Assembly (NCBI RefSeq): GCF_000745475.1
Contig: NZ_JQJJ01000014.1
Span: forward strand, 124,001 to 188,000
From: Allobosea sp. UNC402CLCol
Lineage (GTDB): Bacteria; Pseudomonadota; Alphaproteobacteria; Rhizobiales; Beijerinckiaceae
Length of the DNA stretch: 64,000 nt
Reading direction: 5' to 3'
Part shown: piece by piece, positions 54,891 through 62,513 of the stretch
How positions within the stretch are numbered: position 1 is the first letter of the stretch
Layout: every line of letters begins with the position of its first letter
Made by a program: the position numbers and the translations under genes
The notes under the pieces: generated by a model
Database searches by the model: none
The model's input: only the letters and a program-made list of their open reading frames with translations
Told to the model about the DNA's origin: nothing

Positions 54891-55691
54891 TCAGCCGCGG
54901 CCGATGCTCGCCAGCACAGCGCGGCAGGCAGCGCCCGCGCGGCGTGCCCTTTCGCTGTCGTCATGGCCGTAGGCGGCGCTGGGCGCTTCGAGGGCGATCG
55001 GCTTGTCCGCCGGCAACGCGTTCAGGAAGTCCGCCAAAGGCAGGCCGCCATCGCCCGGATAGAGCCTTGCGCCGCGCGCTTCGGCCCGTAGCCCCTCCAG
55101 GCCGGGGGAGGATGCGGGCGCATCGCAGAGATGGCCGTAGGCGATCAGTGCAGGATCGATCGCGGCGATGTCGGCCGGGGAACCGCCGGAGCGGGCGAGG
55201 TGCAAGGCGTCGATCAACAGGCCGGCATTGGGCTGATCGGCCGCTTTCAGGATCTCCTGCGCAAAGGCGAGCGAATTCAGGGCGGTATAGGGAATGAACT
55301 CGAAGCCGACACCCATGCCGTATTCGCGGGCCATGCCGCAGAGCTCGGCGAGGCGGTCCGTCATGCGGTTCCGGTCGGCGTCGTTGCCGGCGACCAGCAG
55401 GTTGCGGGCGCCGAGTTCGGCCCCGGCCTCGAGCGCGGGACGAAGCTTCGGGACTTGCGTCTGCGGCCACAGCCAGACCGCCTCGATATCGAGGAGCGTG
55501 AGACCCGTCGCCTCCAGCGCCGCCTTGGTCCGCCGGCGCAGCCCGGCATCGGTGACGACCGGGAAGAAGGCGGCTTCGGGCGCGGGGTCGATCAGGCGCA
55601 GCCCCACCGCGTCGAACCCTCCGGCCTCGGCGAGCGAGATCAGCTCGAGCGGACCGGCCTGCATGAAGGTGAGATGCGCGAGCGACAGCAT
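54891..55691 (-). CDS. Xylose isomerase-like TIM barrel protein 3
   Basis: 266 aa. Metal ligands Glu in GFEFIPY, Asp in LIDALHLARSGG, His in YGHLCDA and Glu in IALEAPS: the full canonical set, in contrast to barrels 1 and 2, which have Gln for His. Starts SLAHLTFMQAGPLELISLAE. Divergent from AroE-like 3. Of the three it is the best candidate for an active metal-dependent dehydratase or isomerase. Confidence 0.88.
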   Translation of the reverse strand: MLSLAHLTFMQAGPLELISLAEAGGFDAVGLRLIDPAPEAAFFPVVTDAGLRRRTKAALEATGLTLLDIEAVWLWPQTQVPKLRPALEAGAELGARNLLVAGNDADRNRMTDRLAELCGMAREYGMGVGFEFIPYTALNSLAFAQEILKAADQPNAGLLIDALHLARSGGSPADIAAIDPALIAYGHLCDAPASSPGLEGLRAEARGARLYPGDGGLPLADFLNALPADKPIALEAPSAAYGHDDSERARRAGAACRAVLASIGRG

Positions 55692-55748
55692 GGCTTGGCT
55701 TTCGGAGAAAAGGCGGCAGCCGTTTCAAGCGCCGCTGGTCCGCTGACT

Positions 55749-55772
55749 GTTTTCATCTATAAATAAGTTCAT
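55749..55772. promoter_or_regulatory. AT-rich control region between TIM barrel 3 and AroE-like 3
   Basis: The region from 55745 to 55790 is unusually AT-rich. It holds GTTTTCAT at 55749-55756 and GTTCAT at 55767-55772. GTTTTCAT is the complement of the ATGAAAAC half-site in the palindrome at 57560-57575, so the IclR protein encoded at 56651 may act here too. Weak evidence. Confidence 0.35.
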
Positions 55773-55823
55773 ATATTCGATCAATCGAAAGGCGGCACCA
55801 TGGCCGCTGCGACGGAGGAAGCG

Positions 55824-56624
55824 ATGCTGGAGATGCTGAGCGGCGAGACGCGGATTTTCGTGATCATCGGTCACCCCATCGCGCAGGTGAAGGCGCCGGC
55901 GGGCATGACGAAGGGTTTCGTCGAGCGTGGCCGCAACGCCATCGTCGTGCCGATCCATGTGCTGCCGGAGAATGTCGACGCCTTTATCGAGGCGCTGGGG
56001 CCGATCCGGAATGTCGATGGCATCATCGCCACCGTGCCGCATAAATTCGCAGCGCGGCGTCATTGCAGCTCGGTCTCGGCGCGGGCGCGGCTGCTCGATT
56101 CGGCGAATGTTGTGCGGCGTAACGCCGACGGCTCCTGGGATGGCGACATGACCGACGGGCAGGGCTTCGTCAGCGCCATGATGCAGACGGGCTGCGAGCC
56201 GCGGGGGCAACGCGCGCTGCTCGTGGGTGCCGGCGGGGCCGGCAGCGCCATCGGGCTGCAATTGCTCGATTCCGGTGTCGCCGAGCTCGCCGTGCACGAC
56301 ATGGATGGGGCCAAGCGCGATGCATTGATCGCGAAATTGTCCGGCATGCATCCCGGCAAGGTGGTGACCGGCTCGGCCGATCCTACCGGTTTCGGCATCG
56401 TCGCCAACGCGACCCCGATGGGGATGAAGCAGGGCGATCCGCTTCCGGTCGAGGTCAGCAGGTTGAAGCCGGAGACATTCGTCGGCGATGTCATCACGGT
56501 GCCGGAAGTCTCGCCCTTGCTCGAGGCGGCTCGACGCATCGGTTGCCGCACGCAGACCGGCGTCGGGATGTTTCTGGCGCAGCGCGAGGTGATGCTCGAC
56601 TTCCTCGAAGGCAAGCCGATCTGA
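55824..56624 (+). CDS. Shikimate dehydrogenase-like protein 3
   Basis: 266 aa from the ATG at 55824, which has GGAGGAAGCG directly upstream and gives an N-terminus (MLEMLSGETRIF) aligning with protein 2 (MLDNFSGATRVY); an ATG at 55800 would add eight residues. IIGHPIAQVKAP shows both carboxylate-binding serines replaced (Val, Ala). Catalytic Lys in ATVPHK, Asn in DSANVV, catalytic Asp in MTDGQGF, Gln in MFLAQRE. LVGAGGAGSAIG then HDMD suggests NAD. Close paralogue of protein 2. Convergent with the IclR gene at 56651. Confidence 0.88.
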   Translation: MLEMLSGETRIFVIIGHPIAQVKAPAGMTKGFVERGRNAIVVPIHVLPENVDAFIEALGPIRNVDGIIATVPHKFAARRHCSSVSARARLLDSANVVRRNADGSWDGDMTDGQGFVSAMMQTGCEPRGQRALLVGAGGAGSAIGLQLLDSGVAELAVHDMDGAKRDALIAKLSGMHPGKVVTGSADPTGFGIVANATPMGMKQGDPLPVEVSRLKPETFVGDVITVPEVSPLLEAARRIGCRTQTGVGMFLAQREVMLDFLEGKPI

Positions 56625-56650
56625 GAAGGGCTCGACCTCACACGCCTGTT

Positions 56651-57421
56651 TCAGGCGATGCCGATCCGTTCGCGGATCATCGCAACGGCTGCGTCCAAGG
56701 CCTTGAGGCAGCGCTGCTTCAGGGCCTCGTCATAGCGCGCTATCGGCAGCGCGATGTTGACCGCCGCAAGCGGAAAACCGGAGCGGTTCAGGATCGGTCG
56801 GGCCATGCCGGCGATGCCCGGCGTGAACTCCTCCACCACGAAGGCGATGCCGCTGCGCTGGATCTCCGCGATCTCCGCTTCGAGCGCCGCGACGCTGCCG
56901 ATCGTGCGCGGCGTGATCGCCTCGAGGCGGATGCGGGAGAGATAGTCCTGGCGCATCTCCGCCGGCAGATGGGCGAGGAGCGCCTTGCCGCCCGAGGTCG
57001 CATAGAGCGGCGCCGTATCGCCGACGCGCATGAGGTAGTGCAGCCGGTGTGTGCCGCTCGCCGTCGCCATGACCTCGGAGACGTCGCCCTTCAGCACGTT
57101 GAGCGCGCAGGTCTCGCTGGTCGCCCGCGCGGTTTCGGCGAGCACGGTTTCCGCGACGCTGGCGAGGTCCCGCGTTTCGGCGCTGCGCTGTCCCAAAGCC
57201 GCTATGGCCGGCCCGAGGAAATAGCCTTTGCTGGCCGGGTCGTAGTCGAGATAGCCGCGACTGACCAAGGTCTTGAGCAGTTGCGTCAGGCTACTCTTGG
57301 GGATCGCGAGCTGGGCGGCGATCTGAGTATGGGTCTGGGCGGCGTTCCAGCGACGCAGATACTCGAGCAGGTCGAGCACGCGCATGGCTGATTTGACGGA
57401 GCCCGACTCGGCCGGCTGCAT
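56651..57421 (-). CDS. IclR family transcriptional regulator
   Basis: 256 aa from the ATG at 57419-57421; a TTG at 57442 in frame would add seven residues. HTH in QIAAQLAIPKSSLTQLLKTL, ligand domain with SGGKALLAHLPAEM and VEEFTPGIAGMARPIL. It diverges from the NTF2-like/dioxygenase operon at 57606 and converges with AroE-like 3, and probably controls one or both. A palindrome at 57560-57575 lies in the shared promoter region. Confidence 0.9.
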   Translation of the reverse strand: MQPAESGSVKSAMRVLDLLEYLRRWNAAQTHTQIAAQLAIPKSSLTQLLKTLVSRGYLDYDPASKGYFLGPAIAALGQRSAETRDLASVAETVLAETARATSETCALNVLKGDVSEVMATASGTHRLHYLMRVGDTAPLYATSGGKALLAHLPAEMRQDYLSRIRLEAITPRTIGSVAALEAEIAEIQRSGIAFVVEEFTPGIAGMARPILNRSGFPLAAVNIALPIARYDEALKQRCLKALDAAVAMIRERIGIA

Positions 57422-57559
57422 GAATTTATCCGGTTTCTTCAAATGCTTCGGTCAGCCCGTGGAAGCGCCGTGCGATAGTGGAGCTTCGTCCGGGTGGTTT
57501 CAACCTGTTTCCCGGTTCGGACCCGGCGAGCCGCGATGCCTTCTTTACATAATGAACTC

Positions 57560-57575
57560 GTTCTCATATGAAAAC
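57560..57575. promoter_or_regulatory. Operator-like palindrome before the dioxygenase operon
   Basis: GTTCTCATATGAAAAC is a 16-bp palindrome centred on CATATG with one mismatched pair. It lies 30 bp before the NTF2-like ATG in an AT-rich gap between divergent genes, a typical position for the IclR regulator encoded at 56651. Confidence 0.5.
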
Positions 57576-57605
57576 TTCCAACGAATGTACAATGGGAGGC
57601 ATCGG

Positions 57606-58226
57606 ATGAGCGAGAAATGGAGGGAGCGCCTGCTGATCCGCGATCTCGTGGAGAACTGGGCCGTCTGGCGCGATGCCGGCGATTGGGAGCGCTTCCGCAG
57701 CGTCTGGCACGATGACGGGCGGATGATGGCAACCTGGTTCCAGGGGACGGCGGACGAGTTCATCAAGGTCAGCCGCGAGGGCTTCGAGAAGGGCGTCAGC
57801 ATCCTGCATTTCCTCGGCGGGACGGCGATCGACCTTGCCGGCGAGCGCGCCATCGCCCAGACCAAGATGACGATCAACCAGCGCGCCAGCGTGGACGGCG
57901 TCATTTGCGACGTGGTCTGCACCGGCCGGTTCTACGATTTCCTGGAAAAGCGCGACGGAAGCTGGGGGCTGGTGCTGCGCCAGCCGATCTACGAGAAGGA
58001 TCGCCTCGATCCGGTCGATCCTTCGCAGGCTCCCAAACTGGATCGGGAGCGGCTCGAGAGTTTCCCGGTCGGCTATCGCCATCTCGCCTATCTGCAGTCG
58101 GGATTGGGCTTCAAGGTCAAGCCCGACATGCCGGGACTGACCGGGCCGGTCGTCGAGGATCTCTACCGGCGCGGTCGGGCCTGGCTCGCGGGCAAGCCGC
58201 TCGAATCCGCGCCGCGCGCGGCCTGA
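57606..58226 (+). CDS. NTF2-like (SnoaL-type) protein
   Basis: 206 aa; GGGAGGCATCGG precedes the ATG. The conical NTF2-like fold is indicated by LIRDLVENWAVWRDAGDWER, FRSVWHDDGRM and a central FLGGTAIDLAGERA region; residues after about 150 are an extension (FPVGYRHLAYLQ). The family includes small hydratases, isomerases and cyclases, and also non-enzymatic binders. Sixty-one bp upstream of the intradiol dioxygenase, so it is likely part of the same degradation route. Confidence 0.82.
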   Translation: MSEKWRERLLIRDLVENWAVWRDAGDWERFRSVWHDDGRMMATWFQGTADEFIKVSREGFEKGVSILHFLGGTAIDLAGERAIAQTKMTINQRASVDGVICDVVCTGRFYDFLEKRDGSWGLVLRQPIYEKDRLDPVDPSQAPKLDRERLESFPVGYRHLAYLQSGLGFKVKPDMPGLTGPVVEDLYRRGRAWLAGKPLESAPRAA

Positions 58227-58287
58227 GGCGCGGCGCATCCGGCGAAGCGGGGCGAGCCCCGGCAGGCATCGCAGGCAGGAGGAAGCC

Positions 58288-59157
58288 ATGCGCAATTTCG
58301 ACGAGAACTCGATCACCCAAGCGGTGCTCGACCGCGTCGCGCAAGCGCCCGATCCACGCACGCGCCAGATCGGGCTGGCGCTGGTGCGCCATCTCCATGC
58401 CCTGGTGAAGGAGGTCGAGCCGAGCATGGCGGAGTGGGAGGCGGCGATCGGCTTCCTGACCCGCACCGGACAGATGTGCGACGACACGCGCCAGGAATTC
58501 ATCCTGCTCTCGGATACGCTCGGCGTCTCGATGCTGGTCGATGCGATCAATCACCGCGACGCGGACGGCGCGACCGACACCACGGTGCTGGGGCCGTTCT
58601 ACGTACAGGACCCGTCGGTGTTTCCGCTGGGCTCGAACATCTCGGACGGGATCAAGGGTGAGCCGCTTTTCGTCTCGGGCACGGTGGCTTCCGCCGACGG
58701 GACGCCGTTGGCGGGCGCTGCGGTCGATGTCTGGCATTCCGATGCGGACGGCTATTACGACGTGCAGCAGATGGACGAGCTGGGCGGGCTGGCGATGCGG
58801 GCTCGCCTGCTCGCCGACGCGCAAGGGCGGTTCCATTTCTGGACGATCAGGCCCGCGGCCTATCCCATTCCCCATGACGGCCCGGTCGGCGAGATGCTGG
58901 CGGCACAGGCGCGTCATCCCTACCGTCCGGCCCATGTGCATTTCATGATCCATGCGGACGGGCATGACACGCTCGTCACCCATGTCTTCGTCGCCGGGGA
59001 TCGCTATCTCGATTCCGACGTGGTGTTCGGCGTGAAGGATTCGCTGATCCGCGAATTCCCATCCCATCCACCGGGCAAGGCTCCGGACGGCAGGGCGATG
59101 GACAGGCCCTATGACAGCTTGCACTACGATTTCCGCTTGAAGAGGAAGCCGGCGTGA
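58288..59157 (+). CDS. Intradiol ring-cleavage dioxygenase (hydroxyquinol/catechol 1,2-type)
   Basis: 289 aa. An N-terminal dimerisation domain (about 1-100) is followed by VLGPFYVQDP, the start of the beta-sandwich core. Non-heme Fe(III) ligands can be read: Tyr in DGYYDVQ, Tyr in AYPIPHDG, and His-His in RPAHVHFMIH. The length and the N-terminal domain fit hydroxyquinol or catechol 1,2-dioxygenase rather than protocatechuate 3,4-dioxygenase. It opens a dihydroxy- or trihydroxybenzene ring between the two hydroxyls. No muconate or maleylacetate-processing gene is in the window. Confidence 0.92.
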   Translation: MRNFDENSITQAVLDRVAQAPDPRTRQIGLALVRHLHALVKEVEPSMAEWEAAIGFLTRTGQMCDDTRQEFILLSDTLGVSMLVDAINHRDADGATDTTVLGPFYVQDPSVFPLGSNISDGIKGEPLFVSGTVASADGTPLAGAAVDVWHSDADGYYDVQQMDELGGLAMRARLLADAQGRFHFWTIRPAAYPIPHDGPVGEMLAAQARHPYRPAHVHFMIHADGHDTLVTHVFVAGDRYLDSDVVFGVKDSLIREFPSHPPGKAPDGRAMDRPYDSLHYDFRLKRKPA

Positions 59158-59197
59158 GAATCGGCGCGGACGGGGCTGGCCAAGGCGGGGCGGGACG

Positions 59198-59896
59198 ATG
59201 CTGAAAGGGCGCGGGCTGCTTTCGCTCTGGAATGGGGTCGATCCGGACCGGCGCGCGGAATACGATCTCTGGCATACGCGAGAGCATGTTCCCGAGCGGC
59301 TCGCGATCCCCGGCATGCTGCGCGCCCGCCGCTATCATCGCGGCGAGGGGCCGTTGCCGGAATTCCTGACGCTCTACGAGCTCGAAGACAACGCGGTGCT
59401 GGCGAGCGCGCCCTATCGGAAGCTGCTGGAGACCCCGACGCCGTGGTCGCGCAGCATGCGCCCGTCCTTCCGCGGTTTTTTCCGTGTGGGCCATCTTGCG
59501 GTACTGAGCCGCGGCGGCGGCGTCGGCAGCGCGCTGATGGCGACGACCTTCGCGGATGTCTCAGCCACTGAGGGCGCTTGGGGCGCGATCGCGGACCATG
59601 TCCTGCGCGAGACGGCGGCGAGCGCGGTCCATGTCCTGCAGAAGGACCCGGCGGTCGCGCCCGTGCCGTTCACGGTGCCGGCGGCCGGCGTTGCCGCTTA
59701 TGCCGATGGCGGGGCGATCATGATCGAATGCTACGACCGGAACCGGCTCGCGGATATCGCCGGCGTGCTCGAGCCTGTGCTCGACGCGCAGGAGCTGGCG
59801 CCGGGGCGGGCGGGCTGGACCGCCTACGACCTTGCCTATCTGCTCGACAGGGAGGAGCTTCCCCGCGTCGTTGCCTTGTCCCGACCGGAGGCCTGA
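59198..59896 (+). CDS. Small EthD-like/DUF4286-like ferredoxin-fold protein
   Basis: 232 aa, 40 bp after the dioxygenase. LWNGVDPDRRAEYDLWHTRE followed by HVPERLAIPGMLRARRYH resembles the DUF4286/EthD pattern of small alpha-beta barrels; the second half repeats a similar motif less clearly. Function unknown, but the third such small barrel protein in this island. Its last 61 bp overlap the end of the convergent LysR gene. Confidence 0.75.
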   Translation: MLKGRGLLSLWNGVDPDRRAEYDLWHTREHVPERLAIPGMLRARRYHRGEGPLPEFLTLYELEDNAVLASAPYRKLLETPTPWSRSMRPSFRGFFRVGHLAVLSRGGGVGSALMATTFADVSATEGAWGAIADHVLRETAASAVHVLQKDPAVAPVPFTVPAAGVAAYADGGAIMIECYDRNRLADIAGVLEPVLDAQELAPGRAGWTAYDLAYLLDREELPRVVALSRPEA

Positions 59897-60801
59897 GCCT
59901 CACCGGAGGGAATTCCCTTGGGATGGCGGGCGATTGCGTGCAGCAGCATGCGTTGCAGATGCTGCGCCGGGCGGGGCAGCGGTACGCCGTCGCGCGCGAT
60001 GATGCCGACCGTGCGCCGGATCGATGGCGCGGTGATCGGCAGGATGCGCAGGTTCGGGCTCGGCGGGATCGCCAGGCGCGGCAGCACGGTGACGGCAATG
60101 CCGTTGGCGACGAAGCAGACCGCCATGTTGACGCGCTGGACCTCATAGGCCCAGTCGAGCCTCTCGCCGAAGGTGCCGAGGCTTTCGCTCAGCATGAAGC
60201 CGTGGCTCGTCGTGGTGGCGACGCGGGCCAGCGGATAGCCGACGAGATCTGCCCAGGTCAGCGCCTCGCGTTCCGCCAGCGGATGGCTGGCGGGCACCGC
60301 CGCGACGAAGTCCTCCTCGAACAGGGCGCGGGACTTCTGGGTCCAGAGCTGCGCGCCGAGGATGGTCAGGGCGAACTGGGCCTCGCCCGAGGAGACGCGC
60401 TCGCGCAAAGCCGCGGCCGGTTCGTCGAAGACCGTCACCGAGACATGCGGGTAGCGCTGGCGGAATTCGCGCAGGACGTCCGGCAGGAAATGCTCGCCGA
60501 GCGAGCCGAGGCAGCCGACCGAGACCTTCTCCTGCGACTGCCGGCCCTCGCGCTTGAGATTGTCGTAGAGATTGCTGAGCCGCAGCAGCGCGTCGCGCGC
60601 CTCCGGGAAGAACGCCTGTCCCGCTCGCGTCAAGGCGAGGCTGCGCGTCGTGCGCTGGAACAGCGTGACGCCGACATCCTCCTCGAGCTTGCGGATGCGG
60701 TGGCTGAGTGCCGTCTGCGACAGGCGCATCGCTTCGGCGGCGCGCCGGAAGCTGCCGAATTCGGCAATCTGGATGAAAGCCTCGAGCCCGGCGACGTCCA
60801 T
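59836..60801 (-). CDS. LysR family transcriptional regulator
   Basis: 321 aa from the second ATG at 60799-60801; the adjacent ATG at 60802-60804 is only 4 nt from GGGAG. N-terminal HTH GSFRRAAEAMRLSQTALSHR and KLEEDVGVTLFQRTTRSLAL are canonical. Effector domain from about 90. The tail overlaps the upstream ferredoxin-fold gene by 61 bp. Divergent from the FAD oxidoreductase at 60969, which it probably activates, with a perfect palindrome at 60817-60832 as a likely binding site. Confidence 0.9.
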   Translation of the reverse strand: MDVAGLEAFIQIAEFGSFRRAAEAMRLSQTALSHRIRKLEEDVGVTLFQRTTRSLALTRAGQAFFPEARDALLRLSNLYDNLKREGRQSQEKVSVGCLGSLGEHFLPDVLREFRQRYPHVSVTVFDEPAAALRERVSSGEAQFALTILGAQLWTQKSRALFEEDFVAAVPASHPLAEREALTWADLVGYPLARVATTTSHGFMLSESLGTFGERLDWAYEVQRVNMAVCFVANGIAVTVLPRLAIPPSPNLRILPITAPSIRRTVGIIARDGVPLPRPAQHLQRMLLHAIARHPKGIPSGEAQASGRDKATTRGSSSLSSR

Positions 60802-60816
60802 CATGTGGCTCCCGAT

Positions 60817-60832
60817 TGAGCAATATTGCTCA
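60817..60832. promoter_or_regulatory. Perfect 16-bp palindrome, LysR operator candidate
   Basis: TGAGCAATATTGCTCA is a perfect palindrome in the LysR-flavoprotein intergenic region, 16 bp from the LysR start. A second inverted repeat, GAACA-GCGT-TGTTC, lies about 25 bp further on (60857-60870). Both fit LysR recognition and activation sites. Confidence 0.6.
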
Positions 60833-60968
60833 TGAATAGGCCTCCCAAATTCATTTGAACAGCGTTGTTCGGCTTGACTATCCTCCTTGCAAGAAACTGC
60901 CGCCGAGCCTCCCTCACGCCCCAAGCGGGTGCGGAAAGGCCCGGCCTCGAAGCCCGAGGAAACGCATC

Positions 60969-62393
60969 ATGGGTTCGATGGAAGGCGAGGGAGGACGGCT
61001 GTTCTTCCGCTCCGAGACCTTCGATACGGAGAAGTTCGAGCGCCGCAGGCTCTCGAACAAGACGATCACAGAGCCGGCGCGCGAACTGCCTGTTCATACC
61101 GAATGCGACGTGCTGGTCGTCGGCGGCGGGCCTGCCGGCACGGCGGCTGCCGTTGCCGCCGCCCGGCGCGGTGCCGATGTGGTGCTGCTGGAGCGCTACA
61201 ACCATCTTGGCGGCCTTTCGACCGGCGGCCTCGTCATCTGGATCGACCGGATGAGCGACTGGCAGGGCCGGCACGTCATTCGCGGTTTCGCCGAGGAATT
61301 GCTGTCACGCCTGACCCGCGACAAGATCGCCGGGCCGGAGCCGCAGGAATGGGGCTCGCATGACCCGGAGCGCGTCGCCTATTGGGGGCAGCGCAACGCG
61401 GCGTTCAACAACACCGTCACTCATGCGCCGACGCTGGATCCGGAATGGCTCAAGGCGGAATCGCTGGCCATGGTGCTGGAGGCCGGCGTGCATCCGATCT
61501 TCCATGCCTGGGGTGCGAGTCCGCTGATGGAAGGGCGGCGCGTCGCCGGTTGCACCTTCGAGAGCAAGGAGGGCCGGCGCGCGATCCTCGCCCGGGTGAC
61601 GATCGACGCGACGGGCGATGGCGATCTCTATGCCGGCGCCGGCTCCGGCTTCGACACCGAGGTCGATATCCGCGACATCCATGGCTGCATGAACACCTCC
61701 TGGCTGTTTGCGGGCGTCGACATGAAGGCCTTCCTGCGTTTCCGGGCCGAGATGCCGGAGCAGTTCTCGCAATTCATGGCACGGGGTCGCGAGGCGATGC
61801 GCTTCTTCGACAAGCCCTCGGTGTCGTGGCGGGACGATATCGCCGTCTTCATGGGGCCGCGGCTTGCCGGCTATTCGGCGCTCAAGGTCGAGGACCTCTC
61901 CGAGGTCGAGATCAGGAGCCACCAGCTGATGCTGGAGCATCTCGCCTTCTACCGCGCCCATGCCCCGGGCTTTTCGGACGCCTTCATCATGTTGTCGGCG
62001 CCGCAGCTCGGCGTCCGGCACGGCCGGCGCCTCAAGGGGCTGGGCAAGCTCACCCGCGAGAACTGGGATGGCAGCACGGCGCCGGACGAGATCGGCGTCT
62101 CGCCCTCGCTCGCACCGAAATTCGCGAACATCTCGGTTCCCTACGGTTCCATCGTGCCGCGCGAGATCGACGGTCTGCTGGCGCCTGGCCGGCATCTCTC
62201 CTGCGATGCCACCAGCCATTCTTTCATGCGCGAGATCCCGCAATGCTGGCTGACCGGCCATGCGGCGGGCGTCGCCGCCGCCATCGCCGCCGACCGGGGC
62301 GTGACGCCGGCGCAGGTGCCGATCGCGGAATTGCAGGCGGGCCTTACAGCTCAGGGAGCCTATCTCAGCGCGGTGTCGGAGCTTGTAAGCTAG
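60969..62393 (+). CDS. FAD-dependent oxidoreductase (FAD-binding family 12 type)
   Basis: 474 aa from the ATG at 60969 (GAGGAAACGCATC upstream); an alternative ATG lies at 60978. FAD-binding VVGGGPAGTAAAVAAARRGA near residue 50, acid strand LLERYNHLGG, then IDATGDGDLYAGAGSGF. The C-terminus has LLAPGRHLSCDATSHSFMRE. Unlike the two KstD-like flavoproteins, it belongs to the FAD-dependent oxidoreductase group often annotated only generally. Next to an ABC importer of the taurine/nitrate kind. Substrate unknown. Confidence 0.87.
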   Translation: MGSMEGEGGRLFFRSETFDTEKFERRRLSNKTITEPARELPVHTECDVLVVGGGPAGTAAAVAAARRGADVVLLERYNHLGGLSTGGLVIWIDRMSDWQGRHVIRGFAEELLSRLTRDKIAGPEPQEWGSHDPERVAYWGQRNAAFNNTVTHAPTLDPEWLKAESLAMVLEAGVHPIFHAWGASPLMEGRRVAGCTFESKEGRRAILARVTIDATGDGDLYAGAGSGFDTEVDIRDIHGCMNTSWLFAGVDMKAFLRFRAEMPEQFSQFMARGREAMRFFDKPSVSWRDDIAVFMGPRLAGYSALKVEDLSEVEIRSHQLMLEHLAFYRAHAPGFSDAFIMLSAPQLGVRHGRRLKGLGKLTRENWDGSTAPDEIGVSPSLAPKFANISVPYGSIVPREIDGLLAPGRHLSCDATSHSFMREIPQCWLTGHAAGVAAAIAADRGVTPAQVPIAELQAGLTAQGAYLSAVSELVS

Positions 62394-62513
62394 GAGACGA
62401 CGGCCTTCCGCCGCTCAGGATGGTTGACGAAAGCGGATGAGCGGGCCGAAGAAGCCCGCAGACGTGACACGAACGGGAAGGCGGCAGGCAGCCGTCCCCA
62501 AAGGGAGGAACGG

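Noticed and set aside
55800..55823. Upstream ATG for AroE-like 3
   Set aside because: GGAGGAAGCG directly precedes the ATG at 55824, and that start aligns with paralogue 2 and gives the same length (266 aa).
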